64,000 nt of DNA. Origin: Platismatia glauca. Its lineage: Eukaryota; Ascomycota; Lecanoromycetes; Lecanorales; Parmeliaceae. Below are positions 33,504-44,700 of the stretch, piece by piece. Each line of letters opens with the position of its first letter. Position 1 is the stretch's first letter. The stretch spans positions 1,302,001-1,366,000 of the forward strand of contig OY745766.1 in NCBI GenBank assembly GCA_963556305.1. Reading direction: 5' to 3'. Made by a program: the position numbers and the translations under genes. The notes under the pieces are model-generated. The model made no database searches. It was not told the DNA's origin and saw only the letters and a program-made list of their open reading frames with translations.

Positions 33504-35731
33504 CCACCGTTTGGAAGCGAGAGCTGTTCAATTATACCCTGCTTTGAAGATACCATCATCAGCGAGCGAGCCCGGCCCTGGATCATGGTAGAATGACTGC
33601 ATCACCTACCTGTTGTAATAAGCATTTAGCTCTTCTCTTCTCTGCCGACGGCATCGGACCCCGACCTCTCCTGTCGGAGCAAGATGACTGCGGCTGCATC
33701 ATGTACATTTCCGCTGAAGTGGGGTGCCTCGATGCGTGCAGGTTTCTTGGTCTAGCGGCACAGCCATGTCGGCCTTACCTCACCCCCCAGCGAGCGACAT
33801 AAATTTTCCTTTGTCATTACAGCATCCGGATGGCGTTCCCTGACAGAGAGAGCCCGTTTTCTCATGGCGGGCTGCGACCCGTATACCTAATTTTCTTGCA
33901 TTGTCCCGACCGGTGGACCTGGGGAGCATCAAAAAGATTCTTGGTCGTGGGCAAAGGGGCAGATTGTAAATCTTTTAGCTACTTACACTACTACCCGTTC
34001 CCAAAAACGAAGATCATCCACCCCTTTCCATGTTCATGCTCGTGCGTGCTGACAACGGTGTGTGCATCCCATCATTGGGCGACTGGCGCCGTCCGTGGTG
34101 CGTACGCCCTCGTGTCTCGGCACTCGTCCTTTCCGTGACCGTGCCCGGCGGCCTCGGTCGATGATACCGACTCATTCCATCCGAAGCCGATGCGTAAGGA
34201 TCGTCACGATCAGACGACCTCGGCGGCCGCCGATGGGGTTTCGACGTTCGGATCGAGAGTCGAGAACGGGGCCGGCAAGTCCTTTCGCTCCGGAGCTGTC
34301 CGGCGGCCATCGTGTGACACGAGGGAAGCGGGGCTTTTGCATCGGGGGCGCTCCTCGCCTCCCCCCCTCCCTCTCTCTCTCTTTCGACGTTTGCCCCATC
34401 TCACCTCTCCGGCGGGAACGAGTCCTCGGACCGCGGGGCGTTTCGTGGTCGGAGCGCGGCGTGCTCGTTGTGTAAGTCCACCGTTTCGTCTCGTGCCGGC
34501 TCGATGACGAACTCGCTCCGTCGGCGGCGCCGTTTTCCAACCGGTGACGCGGTCAGTTCCACCACCAACACGTGGCGTGGCGATCGCGTCCGTCGTGGTG
34601 CGTATATCTATTGTTTGAAAGCCCGTTGGTTCCCCCTTTCGGATCCCCGTACCGCGAGTCCGGAGACGGGTTTCGTGGGACCGGGGGTCCGCTCCCCGCA
34701 CCTGGTTTTTCGTATACACGTCGCGGTTGTCCCCTCGAGCGAGCACGACTGACTTTGATATATCTCCCCGATCCAGGGTTTCTTGCTGCCGGTGGGCCAC
34801 ACGGCCAAGGGGGAACTCGGTCGGAGTCTGCCGTCTAGGAATTGACGTGGGCACGCGCGCTGGATGGGACCGGTTGCGCGGCCGCCCCCCGACGCCGGGC
34901 TCGTTCACAGGTCGCTTCGCTGACGGTCTGTGCGTTTCGGACGGCCGCTTTCGAGGGAGCTTCCCGGGTTCGGGTGAGCCATGCTTCGTGAACAGAGGGC
35001 CCCCTTTCCCAAACCTCCAGACCTGGTCGGGTCCCTCCGCCCTCGAGAACGCGGTGCCGACGCCGGGATTTCACGCCGCTCCTCGTGCGGTTCGCGGCCA
35101 TCCGCCTCGGCGGCGGCGCTGGGCCGACCTCGCTGACCGTGGCTTAGGTCGTTTGGGAGACTTGTCCGGTCGTTCGAAAATTGGCCGGCGCGACGCGTTT
35201 TCTCGCACGGAGAGCGATGCGGGGATAGAGATGGCGAGCGGCGTCGCGGGAGTTGGGGGGCGGGTGCTGGTGGGTGGTGGGAGCGGGGGGACGGCTGGGG
35301 ATGCGGGATACGGTGCGGGGTGTGGAGGTGGGGCGGAAGATGTCCTTCGTTGATAGGGGGCTGCGAAGTCCTGATGGCGGGAGGGAGATGCGCGTCTCTT
35401 GGACTGACCGAGGCCGTTATTCGATCGGGATCGAGGGCGCCGCCGGTTTCCCTGCGGATTTGGAGGGTGCGGAGTGCGGATGCTAGAGGAGCGACGGTTC
35501 CCTTTCTGGCGTTCTTTTCCGTTGTCCACAGCTGTTCTACGGTAACTCGTTTATTGGGGAGCTGCTTCAGTTATCTTGTATCAACGCCGCTCTTGAACCC
35601 CCGTTCCAACCTCAACAACGCCCATCTCTGCGTCGGCGCACGGGAGAATGCCGAGAACCGAGCCGAGAGCGAGTTGACGGAGGGTCGTACAAAGCTAGAT
35701 AGCGGGGCTACGGAGACTTCTCGATGATAAA
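33504..35731. other. GC- and CpG-rich non-coding block
   Basis: From about 34.05 to 35.5 kb the sequence becomes strikingly GC-rich with dense CG dinucleotides (for example TCGACGTTCGGATCGAGAG at 34230). Long frames exist on both strands (up to 232 codons) as GC-rich DNA gives by chance; none has a recognisable domain, and they are Arg/Pro/Gly-rich. Possible uses are a long 5' leader or promoter of the zinc-finger gene, a non-coding RNA, or insertion of foreign sequence. It does not match the parts of rDNA that I recognise. A (CT)n run is at 34366-34382. Confidence 0.5.
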
Positions 35732-36297
35732 ATGCCTCAGGATGCTCGACACGTCGAGCACGCTTGCCGCTACGCCAACGCCGGCTTCGAGACACGGCCA
35801 GAAGGTCCTTTGCGTCTCCTCAAAGAATACAACGTCCTTCCCATAGCCGCCGGCGACAGAATGGACAACGCTGCCGGCGAGCTCGCTCCCTCCGCCGCCC
35901 TCGAAAACCCTCTCGGTACGTCCCGCCATCCCCCACGGCAGCAACAACCACTAACGCCTCCCCAGCAACCGCAGCCGCGAACCCCCCCACCATACCCTCC
36001 TCCCACGACCCCACCCCCCGCGACCTCCACCGCCCCGCCCTCGACGCCACGCATAGACATCTCCTCGACCGCGGCGTCTCCCACATCTGGCTCTGCTGCG
36101 CGTGCTCGTCGCGCAACGTCAACCACGTCCGAACGTGCGGCGGCGGCGGGTGTCGGCACCGGCGCTGCGGGTCGGGCTGCTCGTGGCTTGCGATGACGGG
36201 GGCCGGGTTTCGACGGCCGGGGGCTGCGTCGGCGGCGGCGTCGGCGGGGTGCGGCGTCGAGGAAGGGGGTGGGGCGCCGTCTGGGTCCTCCGTGTGA
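35732..36297 (+). CDS. Small cysteine-rich putative zinc-finger protein
   Basis: Predicted 171 residues, two exons 35732-35915 and 35966-36297; the 50-bp intron has a canonical CTAAC branch site and leaves phase 1. Exon 2 contains HIWLCCACSSRNVNH followed by CGGGGCRHRRCGSGC, a pattern W-x-C-C-x-C ... C-x4-C-x-H-x2-C-x3-C like the single-zinc-finger proteins common in filamentous fungi. The tail is Gly/Ala-rich. The start may instead be the internal ATG at 35862 (MDNAAGELAPS). Two long antisense frames overlap, but only the plus strand shows a Cys/His pattern and splice signals. No function can be given. Confidence 0.65.
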
Positions 36298-38154
36298 GGG
36301 GACGTGGGTGGGGCGGATGTCGGCTTCTGCGAGCGGAGGGGGTGCTGGTTCTGCGATTGCGGTGGGAGGAGTGGGGATTCGATGCGTGTGGCGTTCGGGC
36401 AGGATGTTCCGTGCGGCCGTGGACGAGGCGCTCGGTGCGCTACGCATTGGCGGGATGAATGAGAGGAGAAGGTGGGGAGGACTGGGGACCGCCGGGGGTG
36501 GGACGGGCGAATGGAGGGCGCGGGAGTATGGGCGCTTGCTTGGTGCGTCGGTTTCGACGAGCGGGTTGCATGCTCGTGGCGGGCTTGGTGTTGGCGGAGG
36601 CCGTAAGTGTTTCGATAGAGATGGCGTGCAGTTGGAGCTGGTGGTTGTTACGGACCGTGTTGGATCCATGTGACCGGTCCCTTTCACCACCTCTGCTGAC
36701 CTTTCCCTCCTTCTTTGAATCGTTCCGAACCTCCTATCCATGCCCCATCCTCGCGTGATGCTTCCCCTCGCATCCTATCGCTGCTGATGGCAAGCAGTGG
36801 CGCTTCGAAGGTTGAATGATTGGCCCACGCACCGAGCGCATCGAATTGAAGCTGCGCCTTACGCTCCGGGCGGATCAGCGAATAGGCGTGGCTAGCTCGC
36901 CGTCGTCAGTCTCTACAGTGTTCGCCATGCTGCGTGGAAGATCCTCTGCGGTGCTCTGTCGGTTGACAACGTTACCCGGGAGACGCGGATGAACTCAAAG
37001 CGATGCTGAAAAGCCCGAAATGGCCAGATGAAAAAACATTGACGGGGTCCGTCGTGTACGCAACCGACTTTGCGGAGCCCCTGTCTCTGAACGACCGCGT
37101 CACGACCCACAATGATTCCGAAATGGTATGTACCAGGAGTCTATCGCTTGGTGTGCACGGGTGGACGCTTGCAGTCTTGTGGTCCTTGCTGCGTGATGAG
37201 TAGGTGAGTCCCAGTCGGATGCTCGCATGTGAGTGCACTGTTATCTGCAACAATACGGGGACTGTCCGACCACGGTCGTCGTCGCCGTGTCCATTCCATC
37301 AAGGTGCAGCAATGTTGGATCCTTCCCAGTTGGACCATAAGGCCAAGACGGATGTCTCCCTGTCTTTCAAATTCAACACTGACGAGTCTGATACGTGCAC
37401 GAATACAAGGCGTTTCCCTCCTGCGACCTAGAAGCGACCTCCGACCGTGTCAACTCCATAAAGATGCAGCAATACTGAGTCCTCCCCTCCCGGATCACGA
37501 AGCCACTCGGATGCTTTTCTGCTTCGCATGACACTTTAATTGCCTGCTTTCGGCGGCGTCACGATGTCACCGTAATGAGATAGCGAATAAGCCTGGATTG
37601 ATTCGCTGGGAGATGTCTGGTGCAGGGCTTTTGCGTGGTATTGGGCGTTTGTGAGACGGACCTGGCTCTCATGCACGATGGGTAGAGGTGAATCATAAAG
37701 GCTCGTCTGCCCTCAATTGCTTTTCCTTTCTTTGCTTGACTATCTTAAAACTGAGCACGCTGCCTCACTCACTCCCTCACTCATGGAACCAGGGCACTGC
37801 TTCTCCAAACGCACTGATACATGTCGTCGATCGCGTTCGCTCTCACACTTGTCTTCTTCATCCGTTCACTGCCGATAAGCAAGACTATTCTGGCGCCATC
37901 ATCACCTATCACACCAAGCCCGTGTACCTCCGAAGGTATGCAAGGCACACTGGGGAGGGCTCTAGTGACCCTAGAAGACATGCAAAGGCAACCAGAGAGA
38001 GATGTGATTGGTACAAGGAGCGAGCTTATTAAGTACCCGTACTGCAGGAGATATACATCATGATTTTAGTCCGTGTTTCCAAATCGTCAGCCGAAGGGAT
38101 GACAAGCCTCTACCTACACCAGCAGATGTCAAAACATATAACACCAGCAGACGT
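36298..38154. other. Intergenic stretch
   Basis: GC-rich at first, returning to normal composition after 36.7 kb. Contains an imperfect direct duplication (37285-37353 and 37445-37513). No gene supported; short frames near 37.0-38.0 kb have no domain. Confidence 0.5.
37285..37513. repeat. Imperfect direct repeat, two ~69-bp copies
   Basis: Copy 1 at 37285-37353 and copy 2 at 37445-37513 both begin CCGTGTC, share a TGCAGCAAT core and end ACTCGGATG / GACGGATG, with many substitutions between. They look like an old tandem duplication of a ~160-bp unit. Purpose unknown. Confidence 0.6.
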
Positions 38155-39388
38155 CTAAACATATATCGGCTGCGGAACCCCATAATTCAAGGGGTCGTTA
38201 AACCTCAACCCCTTATCCAGCCCACTGATGCTCTCCACCTCGCTCTTCTCGAGATCCCAACCCGTAACATCCAGATTCTGCGCCAACCTCCCTTGGTTGT
38301 TACTCTTCGGGATAACCGCCACATCTCTCTGCGTCGCCCAACGCAACAGCACCTGCGCGGGGGTCTTGTTATGCTTCTCGGCGATCTTCTTGACGGTTGC
38401 GTTGTCCATGAGTAGGGGTGTGTCTTTGGCGCGCTGCATGTCCAGCTCGAGGAACGATTGGGGACCGAATGATGAGTAGGCTGTGATGGCTATGCCTTGG
38501 CTTTGGGCGAATTTGACGAGGCCTTCTTGCGTGAGGTAGGGATGATGTTCAATTTGGAGGGTCGCGGGAGGGATTTTGGCGTAGCGGAGGAGATCCATCA
38601 GGAGTTGGCCGTTGAAATTGCTGATGCCGATGGACTTGGCCATGCCCTTGCCCACCAGCTTCTCCATAGCCGTCCAGGTCTCTTGTATTGTAGCATTGCC
38701 GGGGACGACGTTCTTGCCATCGTAGGTGAAGCCGGGTGGGTAGCGCTCAGCGGGATCCACATATTTGAGGGAAATGGGAAAGTGGACGATGTAAAGCTTG
38801 ATGATTTCGGAGTCAGCATGTCTTTTTCGGGGTAATATGTGAGTCGTGAGACAAGTCTCAGGGACGTTCCACTATTGTGACAAATGTTGCGGCACGAAAG
38901 GCTGCGCGAATAAGGTAGAGATAGCTCGGAAAAGATAACTCACGTCGAAGTAGTCGATGCTCCAGTCTTCGAGCTGTTTTTTGCAAATGGGCTCGACGCG
39001 GTCGTGGTCGTGAAACGAGTTCCAGAGCTTGGAGACAAGGAAGAGGTCGGAGCGTTTGACTATGCCTTCTTTGATGGCGCGGGCGACGCCTTGGCCGGAT
39101 TCTTGTTCATTGCCGTAGTCTGAAGAGGAGTCAGGATGCGAGTGCTAGAGCTGTTGTCGAAGCGTTTGTAGAAGGAACAGGTGGGGACATACCACATGCA
39201 CCGTCGAAGAGACGGTACCCAGACTTGATCGCGTTGTACACGGTATCGGCGCAAGTATCATTGTTGACTTTCCAAAGCCTGTGCAGAGACTTAGCATGCT
39301 TTCTGGAGCGACTAGAGATGACTACTCACCCAAAGCCAACAAGGGGCATCTGGTGGCCGCTGTTGAGTTTGACGGTTGGGGAAGTCAT
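38155..39388 (-). CDS. XYL1: D-xylose reductase-type aldo/keto reductase
   Basis: Predicted 320 residues, the usual family length, in four exons: 39388-39330, 39278-39193, 39119-38944, 38796-38155. The AKR catalytic tetrad is complete after splicing: D45 and Y50 in FDGACDYGNE, K79 in VSKLWN, H112 in YIVHFP. The cofactor loop IPKSNNQGRLAQNL and the end GLRFNDPLNYG match fungal xylose reductases, which reduce D-xylose to xylitol with NADPH in the pentose catabolic pathway. VDPAERYPPGF is the characteristic loop after strand 4. Cys48 replaces the Glu more usual in GAEDYGNE. The ATG at 39388 is the only in-frame ATG before the first conserved block. The third intron (147 bp) is longer than the others. 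A glycerol or L-arabinose reductase paralogue is possible. Confidence 0.9.
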
Positions 39389-41319
39389 GCTGGCGTATGA
39401 TCTGACTGCCGTTCTTCGCAGAGGAGATGGTGAAGTGAACTTGTGAACAATGGACAATAATTGCTTGCAGAGGATTGTAGTTCTACTAGGCTTGTTCAAA
39501 TTTGAGGGGAAGGGAGTGGAGGCGACTGAAGGGTGTGACAATGTTCATCTCGAAGAAGGGCCAAGTGAAGGAGATTGAATAATGAGAGAGACTGAAAGAG
39601 TCTTGTTCCCCACATCAACCCCACAGAAAAGTCGCATGACGTCGGCGAAACCCCCGAAATCCGGAGTCAACTTTTCACTTTAGGCAAAACGGGACGGAGA
39701 GCGCCTAATAAGAGGATAAAATCAACTAATCAGGTAATCAACAATCAACATATGCGAGGAATCCAACGGCATTTGCAACCGGTAAGCCTGCGGGATTGGA
39801 TCCTACGTTTGCTTTCGGGCAATGAATTGTTGTTGTATAGCTTTGTCGTCGTTACTTAGATTCCTATAACTAGTGTCTCTGGGATACACGCGCGCTTCGC
39901 TGGTTTACAAGAAACGTCTCCTGAGCGCGTTCATACTCGTCCCTCCGATGAGGCTCATGGGCGAGATCCTTAGTGTGTGGTTCAATCGAGTCTTGAGTAG
40001 CGCAATTCACACTCGGTGGTACGCATTTTCGGGTTGCGAGACCTTGATGTCTCCATCGACGCGGATTCCACCGAGATCCTGCAACTGCGCACTGTCCTTT
40101 CCCAGTTTCCCTCCCCAGTAGCGCTAAGTGGCGACTAATTCTGTGGCGCAGAGACTTTGAGGCTGTAGTGATGAACAGAAGGCGACGATTCCGCCCCAAC
40201 CGCCCCTCTTGTCTCTTGACCATCTAGTCGTGATTGGATGTCTGATTGCGCAGAGGATCGGCCTTCCGAAGGCCAGAGAAAGTTGCTGATGAGCCTGAGC
40301 CGTGTGTGTAAGACTCTGAACGGAAGGGACTGCGACGTTCACACCGGTCTTTAAGTATCTTGGTTATGAGATGCGGCAGGGAGGGTTTTGAAGCAACAAG
40401 AACACAGAAATTAAGCTCCACAATGGCCCATAGTGCAGCACGGGCTTTGTTGACTGAACGCGAAACGGGTTAGCTGAGATTTTTCAGAAGACCGTCCAGC
40501 AGGTCTATTCTCACGTGTTAGATCGAAGCCAGGTTTCCTTTGAGCGGCAACAAGTTGCCACAATCGCACAGCTGAGACCACTGTTACACTGGCAAGGCGA
40601 TGAGCAAGTCCCTGTGTACGTTACTGGGGGCCAACTCATACAAGACCTAGAACAAATGTACTACTTATGGAAACTCTTTGTCACAGGAATCGCTGAAGGT
40701 AGGAAATGAAATACACGAGCATGAGTAAAATCACCATGTCTAAGACGGCGGTGAAAGACTCGTTTGAAGAGAAAATTTCAGGGTACTGGATGCATCGGCT
40801 TTTGATCGTTGGGTCCCAGAAGCTCTGGATGGGTGTACAGCTGAAGATGCCAACAAGAAACTATGAGTTGGATCAGTGGCCGGTCTGTTCGAGAGAAAGC
40901 AGTATAACCTAAGGTACTTACTGCAGCATTCATCCATCCTACGTTGAGTGCCGTAACAATTTGCAAAAGACGCCTTGCATTTGTCACCCGGAAAACAAGT
41001 ACTAAGCATCCGACGGTGCATATTCGATTATGGTGGGTGCTTACCATGTTGCAGCAAGGCGGACTGCTGCCTTTGTTATTGGTTCGGAATCCGATTCACT
41101 GTGTTCTAGGTTTCCCCATTTTAACAACTCGTATGACTTCCTTTGACGAAGAGGCACGTCACTGCTTTCCTGCGTGTCAATCTTTGTTGCGTGAAACATC
41201 CTCCTCCAATCATAATTTGAATTGGTCAAAGCCTTTAACATCTTCGATATCCTCACCAAACTTGCAAATAAATACGGAGATCTAAGAAGAACATCTTGTG
41301 TGCAAACGGTGTGATCAAA
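39389..41319. other. Intergenic stretch
   Basis: About 1.9 kb with no supportable gene; frames up to 117 codons overlap on both strands near 39.9-40.4 and 40.9-41.3 kb without domains. Promoters of the xylose reductase (left) and acireductone dioxygenase (right) lie at its ends. Confidence 0.5.
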
Positions 41320-41974
41320 ATGAGGACCTTCTACCACGACGAAAAACCTGTAAGTCTTGGAACCCCCTCACTTCACCAACCCTATACCACCGAGCCTGAC
41401 ATTTCAAGGACGATTGCCGCCTCCCACACGACTCCGGTGTGGAGCTGTCGCCCACCCATCTCTCTTCTCTCGGACTCCTCTACTATACCTTCCCCCCATC
41501 CTTGCCCTCATCCGCCGCCCAAGTCGAAAGCCTCGTCAAGGCCCGGGACTACGCCAGCCGGGACGAGATCACCGTGTCGCCCGGCGCCATGGGCTCGGTC
41601 TACGAGGACAAGATCAAAATGTTCTACGACGAACACATGCACGAAGACGAGGAGATCCGATACATCCTGCACGGCACTGGGTATTTCGATGTCCGGGATG
41701 CGGAGGATAGGTGGGTGAGGATCAGAGTGGAGCCGGGGGATTTGATCATCTTGCCGGTCGGTATCTACCATCGGTTTACAGTCGATGAAGAGAATGTCAG
41801 TGTCGAGACGGTGGTTCGCTTTGGAGTTCACGCTGATCTTCGTAGTATATCAATGCCATGCGTCTTTTCAAGGCACAGCCCAAATGGGCTGCTCTAACCC
41901 GTAGCGAAGAGACGGAAGCGAACGAGTTTCGGAAGGAATATGTTCGTGCGAGGGCGCAGGGGTTTCTAGGATAG
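41320..41974 (+). CDS. ADI1: Acireductone dioxygenase (methionine salvage)
   Basis: Predicted 181 residues in three exons: 41320-41349 (only 10 codons, MRTFYHDEKP), 41409-41795 and 41846-41974. Oxidises the acireductone intermediate of the methionine salvage pathway to the 2-keto acid precursor of methionine; cupin fold with Fe2+ or Ni2+. Metal ligands are visible: H86, H88 and the following Glu in FYDEHMHEDEEIRYIL, and H131 in LPVGIYHRF. PGAMGSVYEDKIKMFY and the end YINAMRLFKAQPKW are typical. Intron 2 uses the donor GTCAGT, the only choice that gives DEENYINAMRLFK; reading through it produces a false C-terminus ending at 41897. Cytosolic. Confidence 0.95.
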
Positions 41975-42807
41975 AGCGAATTGGCCTCCACGTCAAGCCA
42001 TTCGACAAAGATAAACGGAGCTCCATCTTCATGTAGCATATCAGGCAATGATCACTGCTTGCTCTCTAGCTTAGCGTAAAAGGAAATGGTCTACATTGCA
42101 CAGGTCTTTTTGCTATCTCCCGTGATTTGAAGTCATTTGAAGACAACGATGACAGATATCAGCGGATGTTGGCTGTGATAATCAATAAGTGATAGCCCAA
42201 AAACTTGGCCAGACATCAGCATTTTGCTACCCATCAGCACGTCGAGCGTCATTGCGATCCAGTCAGCAGCTGCGTCGGCCTCGGCCAAAACCCATGAACG
42301 CGATACCTAACCTGACGTCTCACGGAATCCACACCGGCCACCGCCAGCCTCCTTACTCGGCCATCCAAGTCCAGCCTCATCGTGTTCAACATGCATTGAC
42401 CAGCTGCAAGCAGGCAATCGCTCCTACCCCTCCCGTCCCTCATGCTTCTCAAGTCTCTCAAGCCTACCCAACCCTAACTTCACTCACCTCACCTCACCTC
42501 ATCTCACCTCACTCATTGTATCTGTGTTTTCCCGGTGATGAAGTCGGAAGCCGGGGGCCACTCACGCACTCACATATGACATTCACTGCTCACATTCATT
42601 CATTTTCCCATTCATTCCGAACAGAGAATCCCATCACTGGCATGGCTTACTATTCAAATACCCTTCTCGCCCAAAGAAACCATCTTTCCTACATAATCCT
42701 CACACCCTCCAACATCCCAAAAACTTCTATGTACAAATGGTCTAATTTCTTACAAGACTATTCAGATCAGGTGTTCTTATACATAGTTATACATGCAGGT
42801 GGTGCCA
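41975..42807. other. Spacer before the Ulp1-like domain
   Basis: An open plus frame of 240 codons spans 42189-42911, but it is low-complexity, includes the (CTCAC)n run and lacks family motifs. It may contain upstream exons of the Ulp1-like gene; I could not place splice sites with confidence. Confidence 0.35.
42481..42517. repeat. (CTCAC)n pentanucleotide repeat
   Basis: Imperfect run of CTCAC units, one unit changed to CTCAT. Simple-sequence repeat. Confidence 0.75.
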
Positions 42808-42816
42808 TCATGACAG

Positions 42817-43515
42817 TTGCAACCGACAGAATGCAACAGTGGGCCCGCATGCCTCTCTGGGTCTCCCGTGTCTCCGAAACCCCAACAATTCATCTTGCCA
42901 ATATTGGTTGACGGTGGAATACCAAACATCGGTGAAGAAGATGAATCTGGAAAGACTGCCGACAAAGAGGCCCAGATCATATGGCAAGAACCAGTTGCCC
43001 AAGAGAAGGCCAAGGCCAAGACAGAGACAGCAGATGCCCTTGTGACACGGAAGAACGGATTCCAACACGGCGTGGGCCATCTAATCCTAGTGGTTGCGGA
43101 AAGGACCGAAATCGACGTTAACTTCCGGATCAGCGACAGCATGCCCAGTTACGCGAGCCCTGGCATCATCAGGAGAATCATGCGCAACATCGTGAGGTTT
43201 TCGGGTTGGATGGGAGACCAAGAACCTTATTTCATCAAGGAATTTTACGAGGAAGTGCCTCGACAATTATACGGTACCAATGCTTGCGGAATGCACGTGG
43301 TTCTCACTGGCTGGGCGTACCTGTTAGGCATCAAGGTGAATGAGCGTTGGCAGCCAACCGAGGATCACTACAGAGAGGCAATGCAGCTCGTCAACATTAC
43401 CCTTCGCGGCCATGGCGATGCCAAACTTATTGAGGCTTGGATGTTCTCCTCCGGCTTCGCTCGACCACACATACTACTGATCAGGAATGCCCGAGAATGG
43501 GCTATTAGCAGGTGA
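42817..43515 (+). CDS. Ulp1/C48-like cysteine protease domain, 5' end of gene not resolved
   Basis: The open frame follows a TGA and has no early ATG, so it is probably a 3' exon entered at a splice acceptor such as ATGACAG just before 42817. The triad order of SUMO-protease-like enzymes is visible: His in GVGHLILVV, Asp in VNFRISDSM about 18 residues later, then the Cys in TNACGMHVVLTGWAYLLG; the usual G-x-H after the Cys is kept. RNIVRFSGWMGDQEPYF and YEEVPRQLYG match the segment between Asp and Cys in fungal lineage-specific Ulp1-like proteins. The expected Trp next to the His is Leu. It ends at a TGA directly inside AGGTGATCC, which could also be a splice donor leading toward the helicase sequence at 44 kb. 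Function in SUMO or ubiquitin-like deconjugation is inference. Confidence 0.65.
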   Translation: MQPTECNSGPACLSGSPVSPKPQQFILPILVDGGIPNIGEEDESGKTADKEAQIIWQEPVAQEKAKAKTETADALVTRKNGFQHGVGHLILVVAERTEIDVNFRISDSMPSYASPGIIRRIMRNIVRFSGWMGDQEPYFIKEFYEEVPRQLYGTNACGMHVVLTGWAYLLGIKVNERWQPTEDHYREAMQLVNITLRGHGDAKLIEAWMFSSGFARPHILLIRNAREWAISR

Positions 43516-43972
43516 TCCTTATGAACGTCAGGATCCTGATGACAAGGTTCGATTTTTTCGATAAGTATTTTGTTTTGATTTTTTCGAATCAACTTCGAAA
43601 TAGAAGTCTCTCGAGTGTCTCGGTCTTTGAAACAGACATCTCTTCATTTGGAAAAACGGTTTCTTTTATTTGAAGTCGTCTCTTATTTTTCGAAGAATAT
43701 CTACTTGAGCAACTTTGGAACCAGCCTCTGGACCTAGAAGCTGTAAGTCTTCGATAACTTTGATCTCGAAAGTTTCGAACAGGCGGGACAGGAAAATATT
43801 GTTGAGTCAGGAGACGAGGATGCGGCTTAGCCGCGAAACTCTCGAGCTATCAAGAGAAACTTACCTTTTCGAGTTACCTATGTTCATATTCTATCTTGAA
43901 GAATGGCGAGAGAGATGATTGGATTGCTAACGATCTCGTGATACCTAAAATCTTGTTTGATATTTTTATAGC
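43516..43972. other. AT-rich segment with repeated TTCGAA
   Basis: Separates the Ulp1-like and helicase frames. It has many TTTTTCGA / TTCGAA palindromic hexamers between 43545 and 43790 and ends in a splice-acceptor-like TTTTTATAG at 43972. Could be a long intron or a decayed spacer. Confidence 0.4.
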
Positions 43973-44698
43973 CATGGCAGATACCGCGGCACTGATACAC
44001 CTGCCAGTAGGTGGGATCCCATACGAAGGCACAAGTTCCGCGGTTCTTCCTGGCCACTCCCTCCAATTTTCACACCCAATGCACATATCCGACCCGACAT
44101 TAGAGCCGACAGAGGACGCCTCTTTGCTTCGGACGAATCTGAGGCCCCCCCCGTACCGGAGATTGGTACAGACGTCAACATCGGATCGCCCTATGAGCAG
44201 TGTAAGGGAAGAGTCGTTGCAGTTGATGGAAACATACTTACGCTGGAGGTGAGGAAAACTCGCGGAACAGGTGTCATGATGCTCAGCGGTCGCTCTGGAC
44301 ATTTTACATTCGGCAACCCCGGGGCTGCGTACGTTGAGGCCAAGAAGGCAATCCAGAAGGCAATGTGGCGCAATCAACCGTCCAACGGGCTTAAGCAGCT
44401 TCTGCTTGCACATGAAAATAGCACCATACTGCAAATCAATCCGATGTTCGTTCACCAACCTTGGATGCGGAGTCTGCCAGCTCTCAATACCCAACAAGAG
44501 GAAGCCTACGCGCGCGCCACTCATCTAAATCATACTTTGCCCAACATTGTCACATTGGTCCAAGGTCCTCCGGGAAGCGGTAAGACTAATCTTATCTCCC
44601 GTGTTGTGCTGAACTGCATGAAGAGTGGCATGCCTTGGTTACTAGTAGCCCAAACCCAATACGCTGTGCACTGGGATAAGATAGTGGTAGTCCTTTGA
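43973..44698 (+). pseudogene. SF1 (UPF1-like) helicase fragment
   Basis: Open frame without an N-terminal ATG. It reads GSPYEQCKGRVVAVDGNILT, a small beta domain as found before UPF1-type motors, then LPALNTQQEEAYARA (Q-motif position), TLVQGPPGSGKTNLISRV (Walker A / motif I) and PWLLVAQTQYAVH (motif Ia), and stops at TGA 44696 before motif II (DExx). Motifs II-VI are not found downstream in any frame I could read. SF1 relatives use ATP to move along RNA or DNA; this copy lacks the second half of its motor. It could be a broken gene or the middle of a gene with introns I did not resolve. Confidence 0.65.
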
Positions 44699-44700
44699 GC

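Noticed and set aside
34210..34908. 232-codon minus-strand open frame in the GC-rich block
   Set aside because: Arg/Gly/Pro-rich with no domain, overlapped by open frames on the other strand; expected by chance in GC-rich DNA.
35770..36741. 323-codon minus-strand frame opposite the zinc-finger gene
   Set aside because: Low-complexity product; the plus strand has a Cys/His pattern and a well-formed intron with a branch site instead.
41296..41718. 140-codon plus frame over the acireductone dioxygenase
   Set aside because: Out-of-frame shadow; the enzyme reads in another frame with all metal ligands.
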